From Pseudomonadota bacterium (lineage in GTDB: Bacteria > BMS3Abin14): a stretch of DNA of 12,028 nucleotides. This document shows positions 1-5,232 of this stretch, piece after piece. The notes beneath the pieces are model-generated. The model was not told the origin of the DNA. It was given only the letters and a program-made list of their open reading frames with translations, and made no database searches. Positions within the stretch are counted from its first letter, which is position 1. Each line of letters starts with the position of its first letter. The DNA lies in assembly GCA_003229755.1 (NCBI GenBank), contig QIFJ01000168.1, positions 1 through 12,028 of the forward strand, written 5' to 3'. The position numbers and the translations under genes are program-made.

Positions 1-69
1 GGGTGAGTGCGAAGTGCGTAGGGCGGAGTGGCAGTCGAAGTACTAAATCGAAGTCGAGGTTGAGGGGCA
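1..69. repeat. Low-complexity intergenic DNA with a degenerate 7-nt array
   Basis: No reading frame of substance is present. Bases 5-32 read as four 7-nt units, GAGTGCG, AAGTGCG, TAGGGCG and GAGTGGC. Bases 33-69 are purine-rich with short direct repeats: TCGAAGT at 35-41 and 48-54, and GGCAGTC at 30-36 and again at 66-72. The stretch looks like a decayed short tandem repeat rather than coding or regulatory DNA. The gene upstream is probably ilvB, but nothing in the window shows its 3' end. Confidence 0.5.
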
Positions 70-144
70 GTCATTGCGAGTCACGCCGCAGGCGTGATGA
101 AGCAATCTGATAGGATCGCTTCGTCATTGTATTCCTCGCGATGA
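70..144. repeat. Palindromic dispersed-repeat element (CATTGCGAG / AAGCAATC type)
   Basis: The outer arms are GTCATTGCGAG (70-80) and CTCGCGATGAC (134-144), which are inverted copies matching at 10 of 11 positions. The inner arms are TGATGAAGCAAT (95-106) and ATCGCTTCGTCA (115-126), matching at 10 of 12 around an 8-nt loop. A separate perfect hairpin lies inside: TCACGCC (81-87), loop GCA, GGCGTGA (91-97). From general knowledge, elements with the words CATTGCGAG and GAAGCAATC recur in intergenic DNA of many deltaproteobacterial and other environmental genomes. No transposase or coding capacity is visible. It is likely a non-autonomous palindromic element and could fold in the transcript. Confidence 0.7.
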
Positions 145-151
145 CTATTTC

Positions 152-194
152 TGGGACATGGGTCCTGGGACCCGGGACACCGGCCAAGGGCCGG
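152..194. repeat. 7-nt tandem array plus GC-rich hairpin
   Basis: Bases 152-179 are four 7-nt units: TGGGACA, TGGGTCC, TGGGACC and CGGGACA. Within them GGGTCC (160-165) and GGACCC (168-173) form a small palindrome. Immediately after, CCGGCC (180-185), loop AAG, GGCCGG (189-194) is a perfect GC hairpin. No T-tract follows, so this does not look like an intrinsic terminator. It belongs to the same kind of heptamer-period intergenic DNA seen elsewhere in the window. Confidence 0.6.
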
Positions 195-217
195 CCGGGG
201 AGAGGAAGAGTAAGATT

Positions 218-241
218 ATGGTGTTGGTTGTAAGTTGTTAG
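218..241 (+). promoter_or_regulatory. Possible Val/Leu leader peptide upstream of ilvN
   Basis: ATG at 218 opens a seven-codon frame ending with TAG at 239-241 that reads Met-Val-Leu-Val-Val-Ser-Cys. Purine-rich AGAGGAAGAG (201-210) lies upstream at a usable though not ideal distance. Four consecutive branched-chain codons 53 nt before an acetohydroxyacid synthase subunit gene resemble the leader peptides of attenuated ilv operons. Against this, no terminator/antiterminator pair with a U-tract is visible between 242 and 293, and the frame sits in repeat-rich DNA. Treat it as a low-confidence candidate. Confidence 0.22.
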
Positions 242-244
242 CTC

Positions 245-272
245 ACTAGAAACTAGAAACCAGAAACTAGAA
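245..272. repeat. ACTAGAA heptamer tandem array
   Basis: Four consecutive 7-nt units: ACTAGAA (245-251), ACTAGAA (252-258), ACCAGAA (259-265, one substitution) and ACTAGAA (266-272), followed by a partial copy ACTCTCT. The array ends about 12 nt before the ilvN ribosome binding site, so it lies in the untranslated leader if transcription starts upstream. Confidence 0.8.
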
Positions 273-293
273 ACTCTCTAAACGGAGCGAACC

Positions 294-770
294 ATGAGAC
301 ACACCATTTCGGTTACAGTTGAAAACAAGTTCGGTGTTCTTTCCAGGGTTGCGGGGCTTTTTTCCGGAAGAGGATTCAATATCGAGAGCCTTTGTGTGGG
401 TGAGACCGTGGATCCCGAGGTGTCCCGCATGACCATTGTTACACGGGGAGACGACAGGATAATCGAACAGGTTACAAAGCAGCTCCGCAAGCTCGTGGAT
501 GTTATCAAGGTAGCGGACCTGACCGATACGTCATTCGTGGACAGGGAGATGCTCCTCGCCAAGATCTCGGCTACCGAAAAGAATAAGGCGGAAATATTGA
601 GAATAAATGAGATCTTCCGAGGCAAGATAGTTGATATTTCACCCAATACCTATACCTTCGAGATCACCGGAGACGGGGGGAAGATAGACGCGTTCCTCAA
701 GCTTATAAGGCCCTTTGGTGTCAAGGAGATCGTCAGGTCGGGAAAGATAGCCATCTCCAGGGAAATGTGA
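294..770 (+). CDS. ilvN: Acetohydroxyacid synthase (acetolactate synthase) small regulatory subunit
   Basis: The 158-residue product matches the usual length of the IlvN/IlvH regulatory subunit. This cytoplasmic protein activates the catalytic subunit IlvB and confers valine feedback inhibition at the first common step of valine, leucine and isoleucine synthesis. The N-terminal ACT domain (about residues 2-75) begins with ISVTVENKFGVLSRVAGLF. Residues N11, G14 and N29 correspond to the valine-site residues described for the E. coli enzyme and are all present, which predicts valine sensitivity. The second half (about 78-158) is the C-terminal domain of the family. GGAG at 284-287, six nt before ATG, supports the start. 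The catalytic partner ilvB is not in the window and presumably lies just upstream, separated by about 290 bp of repeat DNA. ilvC follows after 56 nt; that gap holds no terminator, only a 6-bp stem (783-788 with 800-805). Confidence 0.96.
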   Translation: MRHTISVTVENKFGVLSRVAGLFSGRGFNIESLCVGETVDPEVSRMTIVTRGDDRIIEQVTKQLRKLVDVIKVADLTDTSFVDREMLLAKISATEKNKAEILRINEIFRGKIVDISPNTYTFEITGDGGKIDAFLKLIRPFGVKEIVRSGKIAISREM

Positions 771-826
771 TCCGATCGGCTTAATACCCGCCTGATAAAG
801 GTATTTATGGAAAGGAGAATGAAGGA

Positions 827-1840
827 ATGAATGTGCTGACTGACAAGGATGTAAAAGGAAAACCCCTTTCTGGGAAAAAGGTCGCGGTTATCGGTTATGG
901 AAGTCAGGGCCATGCGCAGGCGCTGAACCTCAAAGACAGCGGTATTGACGTCCGCGTCGGGCTTCTGGCCGATGACCCGGGCAGGAAGGCCGCATCAAAG
1001 GCCGGGGTCGAGGTTATGTCTATTGAAGAGGCCTCTTCCTGGGCGGATCTTGTGATGCTCCTTGTCCCTGATGAGCTGCATAAATCGGTATTCGAAGGCG
1101 CTATACTTCCCAACATCAAGGATGGGGCGACTCTGGCGGTATCACATGGCTTTTCCATCCATTACGGGCAGATCGTTCCTCCGGATAAAATGGATGTCAT
1201 CATGATCGCCCCCAAAGGGCCGGGTCACCTGGTGAGAAGGGAGTTCGAACAGGGCAGGGGAGTGCCGTCCCTTATTGCGGTGCATCAGGATGTTTCCGGA
1301 AAAGCCAGGCAAACGGCCCTGGAATACGCAGCCGGTATCGGGGCAGGTCGCGTGGGGATACTGGAGACCTCCTTTCGCGAAGAGACTGAGACCGACCTCT
1401 TTGGTGAGCAGGTCGTTCTGTGCGGAGGAGTAACAAGGCTGGTGCTCGCTGGTTACGAGGTCCTGGTTGAGGCGGGATATTCTCCCGAAATGGCCTATTT
1501 CGAGTGTCTTCACGAGCTGAAGCTCATCGTTGATCTGATGTACCAGGGCGGCATCTCCACAATGAGGTACTCCATCAGCAATACTGCCGAATATGGAGAT
1601 CTGACCAGGGGCGACAGAATAATCGATGAGGAAACGATAGATGAAATGAGGGATATCCTCGACGAAGTTCAGTCCGGCGAGTTCGCCAGGGAGTGGATCC
1701 TGGAGAACCAGGCTGGACGTCCCGTGTTCAATGCACTGAGAAAGACGGCCGAAGAGCATCCCATCGAAGAGGTAGGGCGAAAGTTAAGGGCCCTGATGCC
1801 CTGGCTCAAGGAAGAATCGGCTGTCAGGGAGGATGATTGA
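827..1840 (+). CDS. ilvC: Ketol-acid reductoisomerase, class I, probably NADH-preferring
   Basis: The enzyme converts 2-acetolactate to 2,3-dihydroxyisovalerate, and the isoleucine-branch homologue likewise, using Mg2+ and a nicotinamide cofactor. Its 337 residues are typical of the short class I form. The Rossmann motif is GYGSQGHAQA (23-32). Catalytic residues seen are H107 in SHGF, K130 in APKGPGH, D190 and E194 in DLFGEQ, E226 and E230 in ECLHE, and S251 in SISNTAEYGD. The cofactor loop after beta-strand 2 is unusual. Residues 47-53 read LADDPGR, where relatives typically read like RPGSSSW. The phosphate-binding Arg and both Ser are therefore lost, and an Asp occupies the first Ser position. 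The start is ATG 827, with AAAGGAG (811-817) nine nt upstream. The gene overlaps psd by four nt. Confidence 0.97.
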   Translation: MNVLTDKDVKGKPLSGKKVAVIGYGSQGHAQALNLKDSGIDVRVGLLADDPGRKAASKAGVEVMSIEEASSWADLVMLLVPDELHKSVFEGAILPNIKDGATLAVSHGFSIHYGQIVPPDKMDVIMIAPKGPGHLVRREFEQGRGVPSLIAVHQDVSGKARQTALEYAAGIGAGRVGILETSFREETETDLFGEQVVLCGGVTRLVLAGYEVLVEAGYSPEMAYFECLHELKLIVDLMYQGGISTMRYSISNTAEYGDLTRGDRIIDEETIDEMRDILDEVQSGEFAREWILENQAGRPVFNALRKTAEEHPIEEVGRKLRALMPWLKEESAVREDD

Positions 1841-2478
1841 TTCGAGTACCACTGATCGCCAGTGAAGGGCTGATACCGACTCTGATCCCGGCGGCATTCT
1901 CAATCGGCCTTCTGGTAGCCGGTATCAAGGGGCTCTCGCTGTTGCTGGCAGCATCGGCAGTGGGGATCGCTCTTTTCTTCAGGGATCCGGTCCGGACGGT
2001 GAATGCCGGGAATAGTGATATCGTGTCTCCGGCAGACGGCAGGGTCGTGGCTGTTGACAGAAAAGAGGAAAAAAAGCACCTGGGAGGCAGCTCCCTCAGG
2101 GTAAGCGTGTTCATGAGTATATTCAACGTTCACATCAACCGGATCCCCGCCGCCGCCCGGGTAGTTGAAGTTAACCACATACCGGGAGGGTTCAAAATGG
2201 CCCACCTGGAAGAGGCGGGACTTGAAAATGAGAGAACCGAGATCGTGCTGGAAGACGAAAAGGGTCGCCGCAGCCTTATGGTACAGGTGGCCGGGCTCGT
2301 GGCCCGGAGGATTATCTGCCGTCTGGCGCCGGGCGATCATGTGAAGGCAGGGCAGCGATTCGGGCTTATCTGTTTCGGCTCACGGGTGGACGTCTACCTT
2401 CCTCCCGAAGCGGAACCGACCGTTTCCGTCGGTGACAGGGTTAAAGCTGGCATATCGGTGATCGGAGTTATGAGTTGA
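1837..2478 (+). CDS. psd: Phosphatidylserine decarboxylase, short proenzyme form
   Basis: The protein decarboxylates phosphatidylserine to phosphatidylethanolamine at the membrane. At 213 residues it is the short Psd form (about 210-230 aa), not the enterobacterial type. N-terminal hydrophobic segments (about residues 12-48) should anchor it. SPADG (64-68) and MSIFNVHINR (93-102, with H99) are family signatures. FGSRVDVYLP begins at residue 180: cleavage between G181 and S182 would give the beta chain and an alpha chain whose Ser becomes the pyruvoyl cofactor. The start is TTG 1837, inside the ilvC stop (TTGA overlap), with AGGGAGG at 1826-1832 only 4 nt upstream. No in-frame ATG is available near the N-terminus. 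The next gene, pssA, supplies its substrate and overlaps it by 4 nt. Confidence 0.95.
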   Translation: MIRVPLIASEGLIPTLIPAAFSIGLLVAGIKGLSLLLAASAVGIALFFRDPVRTVNAGNSDIVSPADGRVVAVDRKEEKKHLGGSSLRVSVFMSIFNVHINRIPAAARVVEVNHIPGGFKMAHLEEAGLENERTEIVLEDEKGRRSLMVQVAGLVARRIICRLAPGDHVKAGQRFGLICFGSRVDVYLPPEAEPTVSVGDRVKAGISVIGVMS

Positions 2479-3311
2479 TGGATGGATCGGAACAGGAAGA
2501 CAGAACAAGTCGCAGGGCGGTTTACCTGCTCCCGAATTTCGTTACTACCCTGGCCCTGTTTTCGGGCTTCTATTCAGTCGTAGCGTCACTGAACGGCGAG
2601 TTCGGGAAGGCTGCTGCAGCGATCCTCGTAGCGGTCCTCTTCGATACGCTGGACGGCCGTATTGCCAGGCTCACCAGGACTGCCTCTCTTTTCGGGACCC
2701 AGTACGACAGCCTGTCCGACCTCTTTTCCTTCGGGGCGGCTCCGGCCCTGCTTATGTACACTGCAGTGCTAAAACCCCTGGGCCGTTTCGGATGGCTGGG
2801 GGCATTCCTGTACCTGGCATGTGGTGCTTTGAGGCTGGCCCGTTTTAACGTACAGGCTCAGAAAGTTGGTGAAGAGCACTTTACCGGTTTGCCAATACCG
2901 GCGGCCGCGTCAATCATTGCGTCAGGTTTGATACTGATGCTGAGCGGGGGCGTGAAAAGCGACATGATGAGATTTGCCATGATACCGGGTATCTATATCC
3001 TGTCGTTCCTGATGATAAGCACGGTACCGTATCCAAGTCCCAAGCAGGTGGTCCTGCCTAACAAGAGAGCGTTTCACGTTCTGGCCGGCCTTGTTCTGAT
3101 ACTCGTCCTCGTAGCCAGCTATCCGGCGCTCTTTATTTTCTCCTTCTTCATGACCTACGCCATACTGGGACCGCTGCTGGGCGGCTGGATACTCAGGAAA
3201 CTGGGTGTAGTAGATGTAGAGGAGATGGAGAGCTTTATGCTGGATGACGAGGACATACTGGAAGACAATGGAGAGGAGGTGGTGGCGCACAATGGATCTA
3301 AGCGAGAGTGA
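2475..3311 (+). CDS. pssA: CDP-diacylglycerol-serine O-phosphatidyltransferase
   Basis: This integral membrane enzyme makes phosphatidylserine from CDP-diacylglycerol and serine, which Psd then decarboxylates. The CDP-alcohol phosphatidyltransferase signature is complete: D57, D60-G61, A64-R65, G74, D78 and D82. Several hydrophobic segments follow, about residues 100-120, 143-160, 165-185 and 205-240. The last 34 residues (245-278) form a strongly acidic tail beyond the final membrane segment; I do not recognise this tail. The start is taken as TTG 2475, with GGAG at 2464-2467 seven nt upstream and a TTGA overlap with psd like two other junctions here. ATG 2478 is an equally possible start one codon later. 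Placement between ilvC and leuA is familiar from deltaproteobacteria. Confidence 0.94.
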   Translation: MMDGSEQEDRTSRRAVYLLPNFVTTLALFSGFYSVVASLNGEFGKAAAAILVAVLFDTLDGRIARLTRTASLFGTQYDSLSDLFSFGAAPALLMYTAVLKPLGRFGWLGAFLYLACGALRLARFNVQAQKVGEEHFTGLPIPAAASIIASGLILMLSGGVKSDMMRFAMIPGIYILSFLMISTVPYPSPKQVVLPNKRAFHVLAGLVLILVLVASYPALFIFSFFMTYAILGPLLGGWILRKLGVVDVEEMESFMLDDEDILEDNGEEVVAHNGSKRE

Positions 3312-3402
3312 CCTTAGTGTACTGCGGAACCGGAGAGATCCAGGCTTTTGCCACCGTCTTCGAGCTCGTGAGGATATGGAGACGCTAATTGGCTCAAAAT
3401 AG
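3292..3402 (+). CDS. Candidate small ORF overlapping the pssA 3' end (36 aa), uncertain
   Basis: ATG 3292 opens a 36-codon frame beginning MDLSESDLSVL and ending TAG at 3400-3402. AGGAGGT at 3274-3280 lies 11 nt upstream, a strong ribosome binding sequence, but it also encodes Glu-Glu-Val of the pssA tail and may be coincidental. The product resembles nothing I recognise: it is charged, has five scattered Leu, and has no membrane segment. An alternative frame in the same gap starts at GTG 3308. Confidence 0.15.
   Translation: MDLSESDLSVLRNRRDPGFCHRLRAREDMETLIGSK
3308..3388 (+). CDS. Candidate 26-aa small ORF coupled to the pssA stop, uncertain
   Basis: GTG 3308 overlaps the pssA stop codon as GTGA, the same geometry as the real gene junctions in this cluster. 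It opens a 26-codon frame ending TAA at 3386-3388. The peptide is hydrophobic in its middle (AFATVFELVRIW). No good ribosome binding sequence precedes it. It excludes, or competes with, the ATG 3292 frame. The remaining gap to leuA (3389-3483) holds only the leuA ribosome binding site and a weak inverted repeat, TTCCGGTC (3409-3416) with GACCGGAA (3462-3469). Confidence 0.13.
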   Translation: MTLVYCGTGEIQAFATVFELVRIWRR

Positions 3403-3483
3403 TGAACTTTCCGGTCGATATCATGATGTTTTGTTTCAATGGATTCCGGGAAACGATCCGGGACCGGAAGGAGGAAAGGGATA

Positions 3484-5028
3484 ATGTCTGAAAAAATAAT
3501 TATTTTCGATACCACCTTAAGAGATGGTGAACAATCTCCAGGCGCTTCCATGAACCTGGAAGAAAAGGTTCAGGTGGCAAAGCAGCTGGAGAAACTCAAC
3601 GTTGATGTTATCGAGGCCGGATTCCCCATAGCCTCGGAGGGCGATTTCGAGGCGGTCAGGGCAGTTGCCGCGGCCGTTAAAAAGCCTCAGGTGGCAGGTT
3701 TGTGCAGGGCAAGCAAAAAAGATATCGACCGCGCCTGGGAGGCACTAAAGGATGCAAAGAAACCCAGGATCCATACTTTCATAGCTACTTCGGATATTCA
3801 CATCAATTACAAGTTCCAGAAAACCCGTGATGAGATCCTCAAGGCGGCGGTGAATGCCGTTGCCCACGCGGCGGGTTATACAGATAACGTGGAGTTTTCA
3901 GCGGAGGATGCGGCAAGAAGCGATGTGTCCTACCTGTGCGATGTGATCGAGGCGGTTATAGATGCCGGCGCAGCGACTATAAATATTCCCGATACGGTTG
4001 GTTACGCCATACCCGATGAATTCGGCCGCTTGATCGCTACCCTCAGGGAGAAGGTAGGCAACATCGGCAAGGCGGTACTTTCCGTACACTGCCACAACGA
4101 TCTGGGCCTTTCCGTAGCCAATTCACTGGCGGCTGTCTCCAATGGAGTCAGGCAGGTCGAGTGCACTATCAACGGCATAGGCGAGAGGGCCGGAAACGCC
4201 TCTTTAGAGGAGATCGTAATGGCCATCCGGACCCGCCACGATCACATGAAGGTCCACACGGATATAAAGACGGAAGAGATCTTCCGGAGCAGCCGCCTCG
4301 TATCCACTATCACGGGCATCCTGGTACAGCAGAATAAGGCTGTCGTGGGTGCGAACGCCTTCGCCCACGAAGCCGGGATCCACCAGGACGGGATGCTCAA
4401 GGAAAAGACCACTTACGAGATCATGACACCCGAGTCAGTGGGCATCAAGGAGAGCACACTGGTGTTGGGAAAGCACTCGGGACGCCACGCTTTTTCTGAC
4501 AGGTTAAAGGACCTGGGGATCGAGCTGACGAAGGAGGAGCTGGAGAAGGCCTTCCTTGCGTTCAAGCGCCTGGCGGACAAGAAAAAGACTATCTACGACG
4601 AGGATATCGAGGCGATCATAGCCGACGAGATATTCAGACTTCCCGATCGCTTTCGTCTTGTGTCAGTAACCTTCACCAGTGGATCCGGCGTAGTTCCTTC
4701 AGCCACGGTGGAGATGGAAGTAGACGGTAAGGAAAAGGTAAAAGCCGAGTTTGGTGACGGACCTGTGGACGCGGTCTTCAAGGCGATCAAGAAGATCGCC
4801 AGGAGCAAGGCCAAGCTCATGAGGTTTACGGTTTCAGCCATTACCGGTGGCGCAGACGCTCTCGGAGAGGTGACTGTAAGAATACGCGAAAACGGCATCA
4901 CGATAATCGGACAGGGTGCATCCTCGGACATTATCGTCGCGTCCGCAAGGGCCTTCGTTAACGCTCTCAACAAGCTGGAATACAGGAAGGGTACGCGGGA
5001 CAGGGAAGTGGAGAGACCCACATTATAA
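3484..5028 (+). CDS. leuA: 2-Isopropylmalate synthase
   Basis: The enzyme condenses 2-ketoisovalerate with acetyl-CoA, the committed step to leucine. The 514-residue product has an HMG-CoA-lyase-like barrel with FDTTLRDGEQSPGASM at residues 8-23 (R13, metal ligand D14), then HCHND at 202-206 (metal ligands H202 and H204) and GIGERAGNA ending at A239 (metal ligand N238). A C-terminal dimer domain (about 390-500) is the family's leucine-binding regulatory region, so feedback inhibition by leucine is expected. The start is ATG 3484, because AGGAGG (3469-3474) lies nine nt upstream and MSEKIIIFDTTLRDGEQ matches the family N-terminus. An in-frame ATG at 3439 lacks a ribosome site and would add 15 unrelated residues. 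leuC follows after a 197-bp repeat gap. Confidence 0.97.
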   Translation: MSEKIIIFDTTLRDGEQSPGASMNLEEKVQVAKQLEKLNVDVIEAGFPIASEGDFEAVRAVAAAVKKPQVAGLCRASKKDIDRAWEALKDAKKPRIHTFIATSDIHINYKFQKTRDEILKAAVNAVAHAAGYTDNVEFSAEDAARSDVSYLCDVIEAVIDAGAATINIPDTVGYAIPDEFGRLIATLREKVGNIGKAVLSVHCHNDLGLSVANSLAAVSNGVRQVECTINGIGERAGNASLEEIVMAIRTRHDHMKVHTDIKTEEIFRSSRLVSTITGILVQQNKAVVGANAFAHEAGIHQDGMLKEKTTYEIMTPESVGIKESTLVLGKHSGRHAFSDRLKDLGIELTKEELEKAFLAFKRLADKKKTIYDEDIEAIIADEIFRLPDRFRLVSVTFTSGSGVVPSATVEMEVDGKEKVKAEFGDGPVDAVFKAIKKIARSKAKLMRFTVSAITGGADALGEVTVRIRENGITIIGQGASSDIIVASARAFVNALNKLEYRKGTRDREVERPTL

Positions 5029-5033
5029 ATAGC

Positions 5034-5208
5034 GACCAACGACCAACGGCCAATGACCAACGTGTTGGTGAATATTGATGAGACTGAGAACGACCAAGGA
5101 CCAAGGACCAATGACCAACGTGAAAAATCAAGGAATACAGCCTGCACACATTGGGCGTTGGTCATTGGGCTCAAATTACATTGGGCTTTGGGCGTTGGGC
5201 TTTGGGCT
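5034..5208. repeat. Heptamer tandem arrays in both orientations between leuA and leuC
   Basis: Bases 5034-5061 are four 7-nt units of GACCAAC type (third unit GGCCAAT). Bases 5092-5119 are four more: GACCAAG, GACCAAG, GACCAAT and GACCAAC. Bases 5151-5171 and 5181-5208 carry three and four units of TTGGGCT/TTGGGCG/TTGGTCA type, which is the same motif on the other strand. As a result CCAATGACCAACG occurs at 5050-5062 and 5108-5120, and its exact inverse CGTTGGTCATTGG at 5156-5168. The copy at 5108-5120 could form a 13-bp hairpin with the inverse around a 35-nt loop. A 60-codon frame crosses this region (5053-5235), but it only translates the repeats and should not be annotated. Confidence 0.85.
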
Positions 5209-5232
5209 CATTGTGAGGTAACACAATGCCAA
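5202..5232 (+). promoter_or_regulatory. Hairpin enclosing the leuC ribosome binding site and start codon
   Basis: CATTGTG (5209-5215) and CACAATG (5222-5228) are perfect 7-bp inverted arms around the loop AGGTAA. The right arm ends with the leuC ATG, and the GAGG ribosome binding sequence (5215-5218) lies at the top of the stem and in the loop. Four further pairs (TTGG 5202-5205 with CCAA 5229-5232) extend it across a 3-nt bulge. If it forms in RNA, leuC initiation would be occluded until the hairpin is opened. It may partly reflect the adjacent heptamer array. Confidence 0.45.

Noticed and set aside
180..194. GC hairpin as an intrinsic terminator for the upstream gene
   Set aside because: No T-tract follows the stem; the downstream sequence is purine-rich.
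771..826. Terminator or regulator between ilvN and ilvC
   Set aside because: Only a 6-bp stem (783-788 with 800-805) with an 11-nt loop and no T-tract is present; the gap mainly carries the ilvC ribosome site.
1142..1759. Long antisense frame opposite ilvC (about 205 codons)
   Set aside because: It lies entirely opposite a well-supported gene with conserved catalytic residues; it is a shadow of codon bias and has no recognisable product.
3409..3469. Inverted repeat TTCCGGTC/GACCGGAA touching the leuA ribosome site
   Set aside because: The arms are only 8 bp with a 45-nt loop and overlap the ribosome site by a single base; too weak to call a regulatory structure.
3439..3483. Upstream in-frame ATG that would extend LeuA by 15 residues
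   Set aside because: There is no ribosome binding sequence before it, while AGGAGG precedes ATG 3484 and the family N-terminus begins there.
2922..3551. Antisense frame opposite pssA and the start of leuA (about 209 codons)
   Set aside because: It spans two real genes on the other strand, is basic and low-complexity, and has no family resemblance.
5034..5208. CRISPR-like repeated structure
   Set aside because: Units are 7 nt and contiguous with no unique spacers, so this is a short tandem repeat, not a CRISPR array.
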